From WHTX01 sp038255145 (GTDB lineage: Bacteria; Actinomycetota; Acidimicrobiia; Acidimicrobiales; CAIXPF01): a DNA stretch of 31,409 nt. Made by a program: the position numbers and the translations under genes. The first letter of the stretch is position 1. The number at the start of each line of letters is the position of its first letter. The DNA lies in NCBI GenBank assembly GCA_038255145.1, contig JBBSLP010000071.1, positions 1 to 31,409 of the forward strand, read 5' to 3'. The notes beneath the pieces were generated by a model. It was not told the DNA's origin. It saw nothing but the letters and a program-made list of their open reading frames with translations, and ran no database searches. Below are positions 1 to 7,103 of this stretch, in pieces.

Positions 1-459
1 CACGAGGAAGGCCCGGGCGATGGCGTCCACGTCGAGGCCGGCCAGGGTGCGCAGGGCCAGGGCGACCTGGGCGTCGCGGGCCAGCGCGGGGTGGCAGCAG
101 GTGAAGACCAGGCGCAGCAGGTCGTCGTGCACGGCGCTGTCGGGTTCGACCACGTCGAGGACCTCCTCGTCCACACCGGTGGGGGGCGGCGTCGTCCCCT
201 GACCGGCAGCGGCCTCCTTGTCGGGTCGGGCCGCCTCCCGGCGCAGGACGTCGTAGGCCCGGTTGCGGGCCGCGACCCGCAGCCAGGCGCCGGGGTTGTC
301 GGGGACGCCGGTACGGGGCCACGTGCGCAGGGCGGCCATGGCCGCGTCCTGCACGGCGTCCTCGGCCAGCTGCAGGTCGCCGACGGTGCGGACCAGGGTG
401 GCCAGCACGCGCCGGCCCTCGACGGCGATGGTGGCGGCGACCTGCTCTTCCGGAGTCAC
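1..459 (-). CDS. ECF sigma factor, YCII-associated type (C-terminus outside window)
   Basis: My translation from a GTG at 459 gives 153 residues running off the window edge. It begins VTPEEQVAATIAVEGRRVLA, continues with a sigma region 2-like stretch (LAEDAVQDA, then PGAWLRVAARNRAYDVLRR), and reaches the hallmark LRLVFTCCHPALARDAQVAL near residue 120. That hallmark is typical of the large ECF proteins (SigJ/ECF42-like, with a DUF6596/SnoaL-type tail) encoded next to YciI proteins. The GTG overlaps the TGA of the upstream yciI-like gene by four bases (GTGA), so the two are probably translationally coupled. It should direct RNA polymerase to alternative promoters; the stimulus is unknown. The pairing with YciI is a known conserved context and supports the call. 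Confidence 0.9.
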   Translation of the reverse strand, partial: MTPEEQVAATIAVEGRRVLATLVRTVGDLQLAEDAVQDAAMAALRTWPRTGVPDNPGAWLRVAARNRAYDVLRREAARPDKEAAAGQGTTPPPTGVDEEVLDVVEPDSAVHDDLLRLVFTCCHPALARDAQVALALRTLAGLDVDAIARAFLV

Positions 460-881
460 CCCACGGTGGCGGCCGGGGCTGCGGCACCGGCCGATCGGGC
501 CGCGCCGGCGGTCGCCGGGGTCGACGCCGGCAGGGTGAGCACGGGGCGGATCTCGATCTTGCCCCGCCACGCAGTGGGGATGCGGGTGGCCCAGCGCACG
601 GCTTCGTCGAGGTCGGCCACGTCGATGACGAAGTAGCCGCCGAGCACCTCCTTGGCCTCGGCGAAGGGGCCGTCGGTCAGGAGCACGTCGCCGCCCTTGC
701 CGCCGGCCACGGTGATGGTGGTGGCCAGGGCGACGGGGTGCAGGGCCTCGCCGCCCCGCAGGATCCCCGCCTCGTCGGCCGCGTCGCGCCACTCGCCGTA
801 GCCGGGGGAGAACTGCCGCTCCTCGGGGTTGGTGAAGTAGTGCTCCTCGTCGAAGTAGAGCAGCAGCATGTACTGGGCCAT
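456..881 (-). CDS. YciI-family (YCII-related) protein
   Basis: A 141-residue protein starting MAQYMLLLYFDEEHYF. Its ferredoxin-like alpha/beta core ends around residue 112 (GKIEIRPVL), followed by an Ala/Thr/Pro-rich tail of about 28 residues that is probably disordered. The motifs LTDGPFAEAKEVLGGYFVID and DLDEAVRWA are typical of the YCII/DGPF group found beside ECF sigma factors. ATG 881 is chosen over longer in-frame starts because GGAGGAG lies just upstream. YciI proteins are small cytoplasmic proteins, sometimes peroxidase- or lactonase-like; the role with the sigma factor is not established. It is the first gene of a two-gene operon with a four-base overlap into the sigma gene. Confidence 0.92.
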   Translation of the reverse strand: MAQYMLLLYFDEEHYFTNPEERQFSPGYGEWRDAADEAGILRGGEALHPVALATTITVAGGKGGDVLLTDGPFAEAKEVLGGYFVIDVADLDEAVRWATRIPTAWRGKIEIRPVLTLPASTPATAGAARSAGAAAPAATVG

Positions 882-995
882 GTCGTTCGCCTCCTCCGGC
901 GGTGCCCTGTGCGCCGTCCGTACCGAGAAGACGATCGCACGTCGCCCGGGAGGACACGTGCGTGCGCAGCAACCTGCTCTCGGGCCGGTTCGGCC

Positions 996-1040
996 AACCG
1001 GACGCATGGGCGTACCGCTGCCGTAGGTGGATGCGTTCGG
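996..1040 (+). repeat. Family B hairpin repeat, copy B1
   Basis: This sits in the 201-bp gap between the YciI and potassium channel genes. The arms ACCGGACGCAT (997-1007) and ATGCGTTCGGT (1031-1041) pair over 11 positions with one G-T wobble, enclosing a 23-nt loop. A near copy lies in opposite orientation at 5061-5105; the first 23 bases are identical. Just upstream, CCGGTT and AACCGG (986-1000) form another small stem overlapping it. Confidence 0.75.
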
Positions 1041-1082
1041 TCGGGGAGCGGACCTACCTGGCGACCGGGCGGCCCCGGCGTG

Positions 1083-2207
1083 CTAGCGGTCGGTGCGGTC
1101 GATCTCGATGCGCTGGCCGCGGGGGTGCAGGACCGAGCGGGCAGGGGCGAGGTCGTGGCGCAGGCGGTTGACCTGGCGGCCCGAGCCCAGGGCGATGACC
1201 ACGTCGCCGACGTCGAGGGCGGTGGCGCCCGGTGGGTTGGCGATGTAGCCGGACTCGGCCTTGCGCACGGCGATGACCAGGGCGCCGTCGCCCCGCAGGG
1301 CGCCGACGTTGCCCCCGGCGGGGGCCGATGACGCCGTCACCGCGATCTCCTGGATGGACACGTCGTGGTCCTCGTCGTGCAGCACCTCGTCGAGGAACTC
1401 GGCCACGTTGGGCTGCATGGCCACCGCCCCCATGCGGGACCCGCCGATCTCGTGGGGGTTGACCACCCGGTTGGCCCCGGCCTGGAAGAACTTCTTCTCG
1501 TTGGCCTGGGTGCTGGTGCGCACCACCACGAACAGGTCGGGGCGGGCCGCCCGGGCCGTCAGGGTGACGTAGAGGTTGTCGGCGTCGCCGTCGAGGGCGG
1601 CGATGAGCACCGAGGCCCGCTCCAGGCCGGCGGCGAAGAGCACGTCGTCATCGGTGGCCTCGCCCACCACCACCGACACGTGCGGTTCCTCGGGGTGCAG
1701 GACCCGGTCCACGACCACGACCTTGGTGCCCATGCGGGCCACGTAGGTGGCGATGGAGCGCCCCACCCGGCCCCAGCCCACCACGATCACATGGCCGTGC
1801 AGGTGGTCGATCTTGCGCAGCATGCGCCGCCTCCGGAGCCCGTCGTTGAGGCTGCCCTCGACCAGGGTCTCGAGCAGCACGCTGATCGTGTACAAGGCCG
1901 AACTGGCGCCGATCAGCACCAGGACCAGGGTGAAGGCCCGGTAGGCGGTGTCGACCTCGGCGGGGGGACCGATCTCGCCGTAGCCCACCGTCGTGATGGT
2001 GATGGCCGTCTGGTAGAAGGCGTCGAAGGTGGGCAGCCCGATGAGCCGGTAGCCCAGGGTGCCGAGCACGAGCACTGCGGCCAACAGCTCCAGGCCCCGC
2101 CGGAACCGGCGCCACGGGTCGAGCAGCTCGGACCGTCGCCGCTGCCGACGCCCGCGCCAGAACAGCCACCAGCGACGAGTCGCCTGCCCCCTCACCGTCG
2201 TGGCCAC
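1083..2207 (-). CDS. Two-TM potassium channel with RCK (TrkA-N/TrkA-C) domain
   Basis: A 374-residue protein. A basic N-terminus is followed by TM1 (about 38-58), a pore helix and the K+ selectivity filter TVGYGE (73-78), then TM2 (about 90-113). A TrkA-N Rossmann domain with VVGWGRVGRS (142-151) binds NAD(H) or nucleotide, and a TrkA-C/RCK-C lobe ends the protein (about 283-355). This is the MthK/Kch architecture: a plasma-membrane tetramer whose cytoplasmic RCK ring gates K+ flux in response to ligand. The start is GTG 2207; the next in-frame Met is after TM2, so the N-terminus must lie near here, although the Shine-Dalgarno is weak. It is monocistronic, with non-coding gaps on both sides. 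Ligand specificity cannot be read from the sequence. Confidence 0.93.
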   Translation of the reverse strand: MATTVRGQATRRWWLFWRGRRQRRRSELLDPWRRFRRGLELLAAVLVLGTLGYRLIGLPTFDAFYQTAITITTVGYGEIGPPAEVDTAYRAFTLVLVLIGASSALYTISVLLETLVEGSLNDGLRRRRMLRKIDHLHGHVIVVGWGRVGRSIATYVARMGTKVVVVDRVLHPEEPHVSVVVGEATDDDVLFAAGLERASVLIAALDGDADNLYVTLTARAARPDLFVVVRTSTQANEKKFFQAGANRVVNPHEIGGSRMGAVAMQPNVAEFLDEVLHDEDHDVSIQEIAVTASSAPAGGNVGALRGDGALVIAVRKAESGYIANPPGATALDVGDVVIALGSGRQVNRLRHDLAPARSVLHPRGQRIEIDRTDR

Positions 2208-2280
2208 GCCGGCGTTCTAGCCGGGGACGGTTACACGAACATTTCGCAAGTGTGTACGCCGACGCCCAGGGGCGCCGAGG

Positions 2281-2688
2281 TCAGCCGTGGCAGCAGACCT
2301 CGAGCTCCATGCCGTCGGGATCCCGGAAGAACAGTGACCACTCCGGCCCCAGCATCTGGATCTCACCGACCTCGTCGGCCCCGGCGTCGCGCAGCCGCTC
2401 GCGCACCTGCTGCAACGTGGCCAGCGAGTCGACGGCCAGCCCGTAGTGGTCGATGGCGCCCCGCTGGCCCTGGATGCGGCGATCGCCGATCATCTCGGAC
2501 GGGTCGACCTGGAAGACGTTCAGGAACGCCCCGCCACCCAGGTCCAACACGACCATCCGGGGGTGGTCGGGAGCGGCGTCCATCTGGAAGGTGACCACGG
2601 CGTCGAAGGCCGCCCGATAGAACTCGACCGTCCGGTCGGCGTCCGTGGACAACGTGGCGATGTGGTTGAAGCCGCACGTGATCGGCAT
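2281..2688 (-). CDS. VOC (glyoxalase/bleomycin resistance) family protein
   Basis: A 135-residue protein starting MPITCGFNHIATLSTDADRT. It shows the two beta-alpha-beta-beta-beta half-modules of a VOC fold: N-terminal FNHIATLSTDADRTVEFY, second half AIDHYGLAVDSLATLQQV, and C-terminal FFRDPDGMELEVCCHG. His9 (FNHIA), His in IDHYGLAV and Glu in MELEV are in the usual metal-ligand positions, so it may be a metal-dependent lyase, isomerase or dioxygenase. ATG 2688 is preceded by AAGGAGG. The substrate cannot be predicted, and no catabolic partner is adjacent. It ends 73 bp from the channel gene start. Confidence 0.9.
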   Translation of the reverse strand: MPITCGFNHIATLSTDADRTVEFYRAAFDAVVTFQMDAAPDHPRMVVLDLGGGAFLNVFQVDPSEMIGDRRIQGQRGAIDHYGLAVDSLATLQQVRERLRDAGADEVGEIQMLGPEWSLFFRDPDGMELEVCCHG

Positions 2689-2705
2689 GGTGGCCTCCTT
2701 GGTTG

Positions 2706-2798
2706 CTACCCGGTCGCCAGCATGCCAGTGGGGCGGAGCAGTCGCTCGACATCGATGAGCTGCGTGTTGCTCTGACCCTGACCGATGTCGGCGATCAC
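2706..2798 (-). CDS. Tiny ORF (30 aa) overlapping the upstream small gene
   Basis: GTG 2798 overlaps the TGA of the 58-residue ORF by four bases (GTGA) and runs to TAG 2706, encoding VIADIGQGQSNTQLIDVERL and ten more residues. The overlap suggests coupling, or a frameshifted or decayed extension of the upstream gene. I recognise no domain. It is too short to be confident that it is translated. Confidence 0.3.
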   Translation of the reverse strand: MIADIGQGQSNTQLIDVERLLRPTGMLATG

Positions 2799-2971
2799 CT
2801 CGCCGCCCGGCGCAACCGGGCCAGCTCGACCACGTCGGCAGGGACCTCGCCGTCGTAGGCCAGATCATCGAGGGCGACGGGTTCGGGCATGGCGAGATCG
2901 GGATCGAGGTCGTAGGGAGTGAGGTCCAGCGCGGCCCGCTCCGCCTCCTTCGAGATCCTCCCCCGAGCCAT
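2795..2971 (-). CDS. Small hypothetical protein (58 aa)
   Basis: ATG 2971 to TGA 2795. The protein begins MARGRISKEAERAALDLTPY, continues through an acidic, Pro-containing centre (DLDPDLAMPEPVALDDLAYD) and ends in a basic helix (ELARLRRAAR). The acidic centre with a basic tail recalls small antitoxin-like or regulatory proteins, but I cannot assign a family and no toxin follows. Codon use looks coding, and the gap to the divergent dehydrogenase gene (3102) could hold both promoters. Confidence 0.5.
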   Translation of the reverse strand: MARGRISKEAERAALDLTPYDLDPDLAMPEPVALDDLAYDGEVPADVVELARLRRAAR

Positions 2972-3101
2972 GCGTGAACCCTAGAACCGGCAGGCCACGA
3001 CCTGGCCGGTCGGTGACAGGCCCGCACCTGTGAGCCGCAGGGTGCGAGGGGTACGGTGCGGCCACCGGCAGGCTGCTGGGACCCTGAGGAGGATCGTCGC
3101 C

Positions 3102-4058
3102 GTGACCGTGCCCAAGGTGGCTGTGCTCGACGACTACCAGGGTGTTGCCCTGACCTCGACGGACTGGTCACCGCTCGACGGGCGGGCCGAGGTGGTCGTC
3201 TTCGAGGAGCACCTCTACGGCGACGAGGCCGTCATCGCCGCCCTCCAGCCCTTCGAGGTCGTGGTGGCCATGCGAGAGCGCACCGCCTTCCCCCGGTCCG
3301 TCCTCGAAGCCCTGCCCAAGCTGCGCCTGCTCGTCACCACCGGGGCCCGCAACGCTGCGGTGGACGACGTGGCCTGCGCCGAACTGGGCGTCACCTACTG
3401 CGGCACCGGCGGGGCCGGGCGCAGCACCGGCGAGCTGACCTGGGCCCTCATCCTGGCCTGCGCCCGCCACCTGCCCACCGAGGTGGCCAACGTGCGCAAC
3501 GGGGGGTGGATGACCACCATGGGCGCCGACCTCTACGGTCGCACCCTGGCCGTGTGCGGGCTGGGGCGCATCGGCGCCCAGGTGGCCCGGGTCGGCCTGG
3601 CTTTCGGCATGGAGGTCATGGCCTGGAGCCAGAACCTGACCGCCGAACGCTGTGCCGAGGTGGGCGTCGTCCTTGTGACCAAGGACGAGCTCTTCCGCCA
3701 CGCCGACGTGCTCTCCATCCACCTGGTGCTGTCGGGCCGGACCCGTGGCCTGGTCGGCGAGGCCGAGCTGCGCTCGATGAAGCCCACCGCCATCCTCGTC
3801 AACACCTCCCGTGGGCCCATCTGCGACGAGGACGCCCTGGCCCGGGCGTGTGCCCAGGGGTGGATCGGCTCGGCCGGCCTCGACGCCTACGGCACCGAGC
3901 CCCTGCCCGCCGACCACCCCTTCCGCACCCTGGGCAACGTCATCGCCACCCCCCACATCGGCTACGTGGCCGAGGCCGGCTACCAGGTCTTCTTCGGTGA
4001 CATCGTCGAGGACATCACCGCCTACCTCGACGGCCGCCCCATCCGTCTCATCCGCTGA
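3102..4058 (+). CDS. D-2-hydroxyacid dehydrogenase family protein
   Basis: A 318-residue NAD(P)-dependent oxidoreductase of the D-isomer 2-hydroxyacid (phosphoglycerate dehydrogenase-like) family. The N-terminal substrate domain begins VTVPKVAVLDDYQGVAL. The nucleotide-binding domain carries LAVCGLGRIGAQVARVGLAF (GxGxxG), then the catalytic Arg in LVNTSRGPICDE, the Glu in LDAYGTEPLPADHPF, and the catalytic His in ATPHIGYV. All three catalytic positions are present. GTG 3102 is chosen because GAGGAGG lies nine bases upstream; an upstream in-frame start at 3030 has no such site. The family reduces 2-oxoacids or oxidises D-2-hydroxyacids; the exact substrate is unknown. It stands alone, convergent with the decayed binding-protein gene. 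Confidence 0.93.
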   Translation: MTVPKVAVLDDYQGVALTSTDWSPLDGRAEVVVFEEHLYGDEAVIAALQPFEVVVAMRERTAFPRSVLEALPKLRLLVTTGARNAAVDDVACAELGVTYCGTGGAGRSTGELTWALILACARHLPTEVANVRNGGWMTTMGADLYGRTLAVCGLGRIGAQVARVGLAFGMEVMAWSQNLTAERCAEVGVVLVTKDELFRHADVLSIHLVLSGRTRGLVGEAELRSMKPTAILVNTSRGPICDEDALARACAQGWIGSAGLDAYGTEPLPADHPFRTLGNVIATPHIGYVAEAGYQVFFGDIVEDITAYLDGRPIRLIR

Positions 4059-4085
4059 GGCTACGGCCGAGCCGTCGACCGGCGC

Positions 4086-4731
4086 TCAGGGCACGATGTC
4101 GGCGTCCGACGCCTCGATGGTGGCGGTGAGGTCGTCGAAGGCGATGGTGAAGCCCTGGTAGCTGAGCACGGTCTCGGCCGACCACTCCCCGATCTGGCCC
4201 GCCTTCACCGCCGGCAGCGAAGCCCACGTCGGCTGCTCGGCCGCCAGCGCGTCGGGCTGCAGGCTGAACGACCGGATGTCGTGGATGATCAGGTCGGCCG
4301 GGTAGCGCCCGGCTTCTTCCCAGCTCAGGAACTCCCGGTAGTGAACTCGAGCAGGTCGGGGTAGTCGGCGGGATGGGCGATGTAGAGGCCGCCGACATCG
4401 GCGTGCACCTCGTCGATCTGGCCGGCGATGATCCACGGCTCGTCGGTGCCGCCCGACACCACGAGGTCGGGCTTCATGGCCGCCAGGACCTCGAGGTTGA
4501 CCCCCTCCCACGTCTCCTTGGCCGACTCCACGGCGTCGAGGTCGATGCGCCCCGCCGCCGGCTCCGGCGATCCGTCAGGGGTGCGCTGGGGTGCGAACAC
4601 GCCGATGGGGCGCACGCCGAAGTCCCACAGCACCGCGGCGTGGTGGCCAGCAACACCCCCAGGGCCAACCGGCGGCGGGCCAGTCGGTGGCCCCGACCAC
4701 CATCAGGGGCAGAGCGGACGGGGAGGGTCAC
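4086..4731 (-). pseudogene. Decayed siderophore ABC transporter substrate-binding protein (FecB/TroA-like)
   Basis: Three pieces of one gene lie in different frames. From GTG 4731 a Tat/Sec-like leader is readable (RLARRRLALGVLLATT). It jumps frame into AVLWDFGVRPIGVFAPQ, skipping the expected mature N-terminus. The next piece continues through LAAMKPDLVVSGGTDEPW and stops at 4325. A third frame resumes at about 4340 with REFLSWEEAGRYPADLIIHD and ends AFDDLTATIEASDADIVP at 4086. Intact members are around 330 residues; about 215 codons remain. So there is an N-terminal internal deletion plus a frameshift, and the product would be non-functional. The ancestral role was binding ferric siderophore outside the membrane. 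Confidence 0.85.
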
Positions 4732-4751
4732 GGCAGGGCTTCCTTTGCGCT

Positions 4752-4878
4752 GATGAGGCAGACAGGGGCCCCCACTCGGGTGGGCTACGCCCGGGCCAGC
4801 GCCTTCATCGCCGCCTTCCGTCGCCACTTCGGCCACACCCCCACGGCTCACTTCGCCGTGGTGCGCCCCTGCGCCTGA
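4752..4878 (+). pseudogene. C-terminal remnant of an AraC-family regulator
   Basis: The plus-strand reading VGYARASAFIAAFRRHFGHT is the second helix-turn-helix of an AraC/XylS DNA-binding domain. Only about 40 residues survive, ending AHFAVVRPCA at TGA 4878. Everything N-terminal is missing; upstream lies the start of the decayed binding-protein gene on the other strand. The likely ancestral arrangement was a divergent regulator/iron-uptake pair whose shared promoter and regulator N-terminus were deleted. The last codons coincide with a family A repeat half-copy, so the original C-terminus may also have been replaced. Confidence 0.75.
4852..4865 (-). repeat. Family A repeat, partial copy A0
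   Basis: TTCGCCGTGGTGCG is the exact reverse complement of the core of repeat A1 (4960-4973). It lies inside the final codons of the AraC remnant. The perfect 14-bp match with inverted orientation suggests a repeat junction rather than chance, but it is short. Confidence 0.5.
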
Positions 4879-4940
4879 GCGCCTGCCGTTGGCCGCCGGG
4901 GGCGGTCGGCGGCAGCCGGGCTGACCTGCGGCCCCGGGGC

Positions 4941-4977
4941 CGACACCTTGGTTCGGTTCCGCACCACGGCGAATTCG
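4941..4977 (+). repeat. Family A repeat, copy A1
   Basis: Starts CGACACCTTGGTTCGGTTCC and runs into GCACCACGGCGAATTCG. It aligns with A3 (24419-24460) and, as reverse complements, with A2 (5308-5340) and A4b (20658-20691). The shared core is roughly GGTTCCGCACCACGGCGAAT. It contains the palindrome GGCGAATTCGCC. Confidence 0.8.
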
Positions 4978-5032
4978 CCCGGCGGGATGGGTGTGGCCCC
5001 GGTGGCTGCTGGGCCCAATGCTGCTGGGGAGG

Positions 5033-5231
5033 AGGCCGTTGGTCTCGCGTGACGGCAGCTGGACGCACCCACCTACGCCGGCGGTACGCCCATGCGTCCG
5101 GTTCCGCTCTGGGGTGTGGCGGTGGCAGGTCAGCACGTCGAGGCCGGCCGGGGTGGTGCTGTGCGACCTGCGCTGGCGTCATCTGGGTCGAATCGCCGGG
5201 GAGACGAGGTGGCACGATCGACCAACGGCCT
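5033..5231. repeat. 12-bp perfect inverted repeat flanking B2
   Basis: AGGCCGTTGGTC at 5033-5044 and GACCAACGGCCT at 5220-5231 are exact reverse complements separated by 175 bp that contain repeat B2. With the outer A1/A2 pair it gives the block a nested inverted structure. Confidence 0.65.
5061..5105 (-). repeat. Family B hairpin repeat, copy B2
   Basis: The reverse complement begins GGAACCGGACGCATGGGCGT and matches B1 (996-1040) at roughly 40 of 45 positions. The terminal stem GGACGCA/TGCGTCC is perfect here. The differences from B1 in the stem are G-C versus G-T and T-A versus T-G, so pairing is kept in RNA at both variable positions. Confidence 0.75.
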
Positions 5232-5248
5232 GGATCCGAGACGGATCC
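5232..5248. repeat. Short perfect hairpin
   Basis: GGATCCG, loop AGA, CGGATCC: a 7-bp perfect stem directly after the right arm of the 12-bp inverted repeat. There is no T-tract, so I do not call it an intrinsic terminator. Confidence 0.55.
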
Positions 5249-5307
5249 CGCCGAGAACGAGTTCCACGCAGCCGCCTCGGAGCGGTGGCCCGGCGGCGAG
5301 GTGGGTC

Positions 5308-5340
5308 CGATTCGCCGTCGTGCGCAACCAACTCGACACC
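5308..5340 (-). repeat. Family A repeat, copy A2
   Basis: The plus-strand reading includes GATTCGCCGTCGTGCGCAAC and then CAACTCGACACC. It is the reverse orientation of A1, 330 bp to its right, so A1 and A2 form an inverted pair. It ends 38 bp before the stop of the decayed decarboxylase. Confidence 0.75.
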
Positions 5341-5378
5341 CCCCCTCGGCAGAGCGCCGAGCAGCCGTAGGTGGGGCC

Positions 5379-6338
5379 TCAGCCCTTGGGGGCGTTGGCG
5401 GCGGCCGCGGCCCGGGCCACGGCGTCGAGCAGCGGGGGGACGTCGAGGGGCGTGGTGACCGCTTCGATGAGGGTGAACCGGGACGGGTTGGCGGCGGCGT
5501 CGGCCAGGGCCTCGGCCGGCTGCGCCGACGTCTCGGTGCGCACGGCCCGCCACGGTCCGCCGTCACGGGCGCCCAACGCCGAGGGCAGGGCCGTCCACCG
5601 CCACGGGGCCAGATCGTTGTAGGCCTCCGTCGCCCCGTGGATGGCCCGCTCGACGGTGTAGCCCCCGTTGTTGACCACCACGATCAGGGCGGGCAGGTCG
5701 TGGCGCGGGATGGTGCCCAGCTCCTGGATGGTCAGCTGGGCGGCGCCGTCGCCGATGAGCAGCACGGGGCGTCGTTGCGGGGCGGCCATGGCTGCCCCCA
5801 GCAGGGCGGGCAGGGTGTAGCCGAGGACGAGGAGTGGGCACCGACAGGTGCCCGGGTCGCCCCGTGCTGACGATGGCGGCCAGGACCCGGTCGATCTCAC
5901 TCAGGGCGTCATCGGCAGCCGACATGGACTGGGCCACGGTGACCTCGGCGGTCATGTGCAGGGTGTGCAGGAAGTCGCCGTCACCCAGGGAGTGGTGGGT
6001 GGCGCGGCCCGCAGCCTGCACGCTCGTGCCCGGGCACCCCACCAGGTGGAGGACGGGCACGTGCTCGGCGTAGCTGCCGGCCACGGCGTTGATGGCGCTG
6101 AGCTCGCCCACGCCGAAGGTGGTGCACACCACGCCGAAGCCCCGCACCCGGGCGTAGCCGTCGGCCGCGCAGCCGGCGCCGAGCTCGTTGGCGTGCCCAC
6201 CCATCCCAGGCACGGGTGGGCGTCGACGTGGTCGAGGAAACCGAGGGTGAAGTCACCGGGAACGCCGAAGATGCGGTCCACCCCGGGCTCGACCAACCGG
6301 TCGAGCAGGTGGTCGGCCACCGTGTAGCGCTGTGCCAT
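5379..6338 (-). pseudogene. Decayed thiamine-diphosphate-dependent 2-oxoacid decarboxylase
   Basis: ATG 6338, preceded by AAGGGGA, starts MAQRYTVADHLLDRLVEPGV, an N-terminal ThDP pyrimidine-binding domain. At about 6205 the frame breaks (WVG, then ANELGAGCAADGYARVRGFG in another frame), consistent with loss of one base. That frame continues through HLVGCPGTSVQAAGRATHHS to GHLSVPTP near 5845. It then joins directly, in a further frame, to the C-terminal ThDP domain LLVLGYTLPALLGAAMAAPQ, including the diphosphate/Mg motif GDGAAQLT...VNNGGYTVE. About 320 codons remain of the usual 550; the middle domain (over 200 residues) is gone. The family includes indolepyruvate, phenylpyruvate and branched-chain 2-oxoacid decarboxylases; which one this was cannot be told. 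Confidence 0.9.
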
Positions 6339-6469
6339 GAGCGTCCCCTTCGGCGGCGTGCCGGCGGACAGCGTACTGCGGGCCGGGGCCGTCGGGCCGC
6401 GCTCGGCGGTCGTAGCCTCGGGGAGATGTCGGGGCACCCCAGGCTCCTGCAGGGAACGGTGGTGGGCTG

Positions 6470-7075
6470 ATGGCCAGGGTCGACGAGCTGGCACCGGCCG
6501 CCGATGGGGGGGCCGTGGCCGAGGCGGTGACCTACCTGGTCATCGACGGCGAGAACCTCGATGCCACCCTGGGTGGCAGCGTGCTCGGACGCCGCCCCGC
6601 CCCCGAGGAGCGGCCTCGCTGGGAGCGGGTCGTCGACTTCGCCCAACGCACCTGGGGCCGCCCGGTCAAGGCCCTGTTCTTCATCAACGCCAGCTCGGGC
6701 AACCTGCCCATGCCCTTCCTCCAGGCGCTGCAGGCCATGGGCCTGCGCCCGGTGCTGCTGTCGGGGCCGCCGGGGATGAAGGTCGTCGACGTCGGCATCC
6801 AGCGCACCCTCGAGCGCATCGTCGGCCGTGACGGCGACGTCATGCTCGGCAGCCACGACGGGGACTTCCTCCCCCAGGTCGACGCCCTGCTCGGCGGCGG
6901 GCACCGGGTCGGCATCCTCGCCTTCCGCGAGTTCATGAACGCGGGCTACCTGGACCTCACCGCCGCCGGCCTGGAGATCTTCGACCTCGAGGACGACGCC
7001 GGCTGCTTCAACCGGGTCCTGCCCCGCATGCGCATCATCGACATCGCCGTCTTCGACCCCGACGCCTTCCTGTAG
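6470..7075 (+). CDS. NYN-domain (PIN-like) putative RNase
   Basis: A 201-residue protein of the NYN/LabA (DUF88) group. The motif TYLVIDGENLDATL (about 21-34) holds the first acidic residue plus the NYN Asn. DVGIQRTLERI (about 105-115) and LGSHDGDFLPQVDALL (about 124-139) supply the other conserved acids, so a metal-dependent PIN-like nuclease site appears complete. The C-terminus (NAGYLDLTAAGLEIFDLEDD and beyond) closes the Rossmann-like fold. NYN proteins act on RNA in the cytoplasm; the target is unknown. The start is uncertain because no strong ribosome site precedes ATG 6470; a GTG near 6514 is an alternative. It stands alone between two minus-strand loci. Confidence 0.88.
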   Translation: MARVDELAPAADGGAVAEAVTYLVIDGENLDATLGGSVLGRRPAPEERPRWERVVDFAQRTWGRPVKALFFINASSGNLPMPFLQALQAMGLRPVLLSGPPGMKVVDVGIQRTLERIVGRDGDVMLGSHDGDFLPQVDALLGGGHRVGILAFREFMNAGYLDLTAAGLEIFDLEDDAGCFNRVLPRMRIIDIAVFDPDAFL

Positions 7076-7103
7076 CCCCGGCGGCGGGCCGGCGTGAAGG
7101 CGG

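Larger units (their letters stand above)
4879..5378. other. 500-bp gene-free block with a cluster of inverted repeats
   Basis: I see no credible gene on either strand between the AraC remnant and the decayed decarboxylase; the open frames here have no family motifs and are GC-driven. The block holds repeats A1 and A2 (inverted relative to one another), B2, a 12-bp inverted repeat (5033-5044 with 5220-5231) and a perfect 7-bp-stem hairpin (5232-5248). Its arrangement is roughly mirror symmetric: A1, CCGTTGG arm, B2, CCAACGG arm, A2. Confidence 0.65.

Noticed and set aside
91..636. Long plus-strand open frames opposite the sigma/YciI genes
   Set aside because: They are GC-driven mirror frames without family motifs; the minus-strand proteins have clear homology and coupling.
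4941..5340. Family A repeats as integron attC sites
   Set aside because: I could not identify the paired RYYYAAC/GTTRRRY core sites or any integrase, and the copies face both ways.
4879..5378. CRISPR array
   Set aside because: The repeats are not regularly spaced or uniformly oriented, and no cas gene is present.
4428..5870. 480-codon plus-strand frame across the first graveyard
   Set aside because: It has no domain signature, crosses repeats and runs antisense to recognisable fragments; the absence of stops reflects GC content.
4086..6338. All frame breaks being sequencing errors
   Set aside because: Single-base shifts could be errors, but loss of whole domains (over 200 residues in the decarboxylase, over 100 in the monooxygenase) cannot.
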